From positions 7,021,591-7,085,590 of the forward strand of contig JALIRH010000026.1 in NCBI GenBank assembly GCA_023055505.1: a stretch of DNA of 64,000 nt, written 5' to 3'. The notes under the pieces were generated by a model that had not been told where the DNA came from, did no database searches, and saw only the letters and a list, made by a program, of their open reading frames with translations. Origin of the DNA: Callipepla californica brunnescens. Its lineage: Eukaryota; Chordata; Aves; Galliformes; Odontophoridae. The position numbers and the translations under genes were made by a program. Positions 61,261 to 64,000 of this stretch are shown here, piece by piece (position 1 is the first letter of the stretch; each line of letters begins with the position of its first letter).

Positions 61261-61904
61261 AGGGAAAAATGGGGAAAACACACAAACCAAACGACAACAA
61301 CTTTGTGGTTTCAATGAAACAGAAGCATTCCTATACAAGAGGCTCTCAGCAGGTTATAAGCTGCATCGCTCGCGTCCAGCTGCTCGTCAGGCTTGCAGTC
61401 GGTACGTGACATTTTCAGACCAGAAATGAGAGAGATTTGTAGCACACAAGGAACTTAAGCATTGGTGTTCATCAGCAACAGCCGTGAACTTGAATATTTG
61501 ACTTGAATGTTAGAAGCATTTCTGATTCCAAGGATATCTCGGAGTATTTTATTAAAAAAGCGGTGGAAGAACGAGCTACAGGCACTAGCAGACAGACAGG
61601 GATAAGACTAACAATGCAGCGAGATACACATCAGTTCTACAGTTCATACTCCCACTGACTAAGCCCAGAAAAGAAATACAATAGGGTGGCATGACAAGTT
61701 ACTAACAGATTTTAACCGTTAATGATGTCCTCAGACATCACAAGAAAGTATTCGCAGACCATTAAACGGATTCCACACATCTTTGCTGACCCTTTCAAAC
61801 CTGTGCACGTCTAATATACCAATAAAACAGGTCACCGATTCTGCCTGGGAATGTTTTATCATAACATGAAATCCCATTACCCCACGGAGGGCCCAGAAGA
61901 CGCT
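61261..61904. other. Intergenic sequence, AT-rich
   Basis: No gene or repeat recognised. Confidence 0.45.
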
Positions 61905-62216
61905 CAGAGCTGGAGCGCCTCGCCCATGAAGAAAGGCTGAAGGAATCAGGCTTCTGCAGCTCGGAGAACAGGACGCTCGAGGAAGATCTCGGTGCGGCCT
62001 TCTGGGACTTGAAAGGAGCTGAAAAAACAGGAGGGCGACAGAATTTTTTCCCCATGCAGGCAAATGGTGACAGAATGAGAGAAAATGGCTATAAATGAAA
62101 AGAGGAGAAGTTCAGGTTAGATATTAGCAAACATTCTTCACTCGGGTTGTGGTGAGGCGCTGAGATAAGTTAATCGGAGAAGCTGCGGGTGCCCCAGCCC
62201 TGGAGAAAATCGAGGC
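61905..62216 (+). mobile_element. CR1 LINE 3' fragment, plus strand
   Basis: AGCGCCTCGCCCATGAAGAA, GGCTGAAGGAATCAGGCTTC, TGCAGCTCGGAGAACAGG and later TTCAGGTTAGATATTAGCAA correspond to the C-terminal CR1 ORF2 blocks (ERL..ER...G.FS.E and RFRLDI..). The frame is broken and the 3' UTR terminal repeats are not recognisable. It is diverged. Confidence 0.8.
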
Positions 62217-64000
62217 AAAACTTGCCAAAGCACTTAAAACTCAGCACTGCATTGTTTCTGCAGGTGTAACTGACAAGTCTGGAGCATTTATTAAAAGCTC
62301 CCACAAAACTAGAAATCATTTAAACAATAAGGTGCCGTGATCCTCAGCGGGTAATACCGTTTTCCAAAGGAGCTGAACTCCCGCCTCTCGGATTTGGTTT
62401 GACACGGGATGAAACCGGTAGAAGGTCAAATGCTACAAGGAAAATATTTGTCAGACACACAAATATTCTTCTTCTAAGAAACTGTAACAACTAAGAAGCG
62501 CTCACAGCGTCAAATCTTTTAAATCCATTACACGGTAAAAACGATTTGTGGATAGAATAACCAGTGTGATCTACAACACCTATCATGCGGCTCAATTTCT
62601 GAACAAACTGATGTACTGCATGACAATTTAGTATTTCCCTGCATTTATCAGATTCCTGATAGGTTTTTTCTACATGTGCACATATAGATTTATGGAGAAG
62701 GATCAAAGCTGAATCTTCTCTTCTAAATTAATGGTTAGGTATGGAAATAAAACACCATTGGAGCAGCTTGTTTTGTCTTCCCGTTACCTTTGCGCATCAG
62801 CAACGTAAACAAAGGAAGTTCAGGAAACACGGGCAAGAACAGGACTCCACAGTGTAACATACAGCCTGTTTAAAAAGCAAAACAAAATAAAACATAAAAC
62901 ATTCTGGAAGACAGCTATAGACTAGTAAGCCATCTCAACTAACATCGACATTCACTCCTGCAAAGTCCTGGAAGGGACAGATTATGGACTACACGCCCCG
63001 AAGCCGTACAAAAGCCCCACGAAGGGCAGCGTTCAAAGTTCAGAGACTCTTACAGCTTAGAAATGTTTGACTGAACCAGCAGACAGCGGCGTGGAGCGGT
63101 AACTACCGTGAGAACTTTACCTATTCCTCTTATCATTTATAATCCAAGCGTTGCGTCTAAATCAAATATAAAGTGGTCACAAGTGGGAATGAATGAAATG
63201 AAGCCACTGAATAATTTGATTTATTTTCTCTCACAGAGAACATCATTCATCAGAAACGAAAAAACAAAACGCCTCGTAATAACACGCAGGACATTGAAGC
63301 GTTGTTGTTTTTGTCTTTTGAATGACATTTCACAAGCAGCTTTTAGACGGAGACATTTCAAATGCTTTTTATTAACACTGATTTGGTATTTCAGACACTT
63401 ACATCATTCCTTAAAACACTGTACATTAATTGGAGGTCAGCCAAACGATTCAATGAGCAGTACTCCTAATTTTCCCCAGGTGGCACTTAGGAGCAAGGAA
63501 TCTCCAGCATCTAATCGAAAGACTTGTACGCCTGAGTTCGCTGGAGCACACTTAATTGTCAAAACCTGTATCTGGAAATGCTAACATCCTTACATTTAAA
63601 AGTAGTTCTATGAAAATGAAAATACAAACAAATAATCAAAAGCCAAGCAGACAAACGAAAAAAACCAACCCTCTGAAGGAGCATTTCCATTCACAGACAG
63701 AAATCACAAGTGTTCCTCATAGAGATGGAACGTACCCATCTTTTTCCCCAAGCAGAATTTCTCGGTGAACTACATCAAAGAATAACAATTGTCGAGTCAG
63801 CCACTTTTCAGACGTGGGATCGATTTAGTGGGAAAGCTTCCTATTTTCTACGGAACACCTCAGAAAGGACAAGAAAGGAACAACCAAATCCTGTGAAAGT
63901 ACACGGGTTAGATCTTAGAATCCAACAGCCCACAGTGGCATTCAACTCCCGCTAATAAGGAGAGCAGTAGGTGCCCACCACACGTTCGCATGCTTCCAGG
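62217..64000. other. Right end of window, AT-rich, no gene recognised
   Basis: No exon of a known family seen in either strand, including no TRIM2 RING or B-box exon. A - strand AATAAA at 63373-63368 (TTTATT on +) lies left of 600 bases of UTR-like sequence, so the 3' end of a - strand gene beyond the edge is possible but unsupported. Confidence 0.4.

Noticed and set aside
59000..64000. TRIM2 coding exons
   Set aside because: Searched for RING (CxxC), B-box, filamin and NHL-type translations and saw none. Only a non-coding first exon would be possible.

Overview
The window is vertebrate nuclear DNA, almost certainly from a bird and most likely chicken or a close galliform. Two things point there: the interspersed repeats are overwhelmingly CR1 LINE fragments, and the one recognisable protein gene has compact introns. 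No bacterial, plasmid or phage features are visible.

Region 1 (1 to about 14.4 kb) is the 3' half of one + strand gene, which I identify as FHDC1 (FH2 domain-containing protein 1, also called inverted formin 1). Five short exons encode the C-terminal part of the actin-assembling FH2 domain. A single 2,043 bp terminal exon encodes the long Ser-rich, basic tail, which in this family binds microtubules. All splice sites and phases agree. The 3' UTR runs to one of two AATAAA signals, near 13.55 or 14.38 kb. The 5' part of the gene lies left of the window.

Region 2 (14.4 to about 54.2 kb) is intergenic. I found no convincing protein-coding exon. It holds CR1 fragments in both orientations, including a tail-to-tail pair at 40.2 to 42.5 kb whose second member has lost its reverse transcriptase core but kept both sides. 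It also holds an old CR1/L3-like LINE piece at 29.6 kb, a MIR/CORE-type SINE at 36.0 kb, a possible hAT end at 44.5 kb, and a directly repeated promoter-like unit at 51.2 and 52.6 kb. Three good CTCF-type motifs lie at 34.9 (-), 40.1 (+) and 59.2 kb (-); the last two face each other.

Region 3 (54.2 to 59.5 kb) is the most unusual part. A CpG island at 58.7 to 59.5 kb is followed leftward by about 3 kb in which the + strand is extremely A/C-rich and G-poor, so the - strand is G/T-rich. Several strong - strand splice sites and a - strand AATAAA at 54.28 kb suggest an unrecognised, probably non-coding, - strand transcription unit. Inside it are a G-run-rich minisatellite and a perfect 25 bp inverted repeat with a 2-base loop.

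Region 4 (59.5 to 64 kb) has no recognisable gene. It carries a CR1 3' fragment at 61.9 kb and a GC-rich segment near 61.0 kb that may be retroelement-derived. From memory of mammalian gene order, TRIM2 is the expected next gene to the right, but none of its coding exons is visible here.
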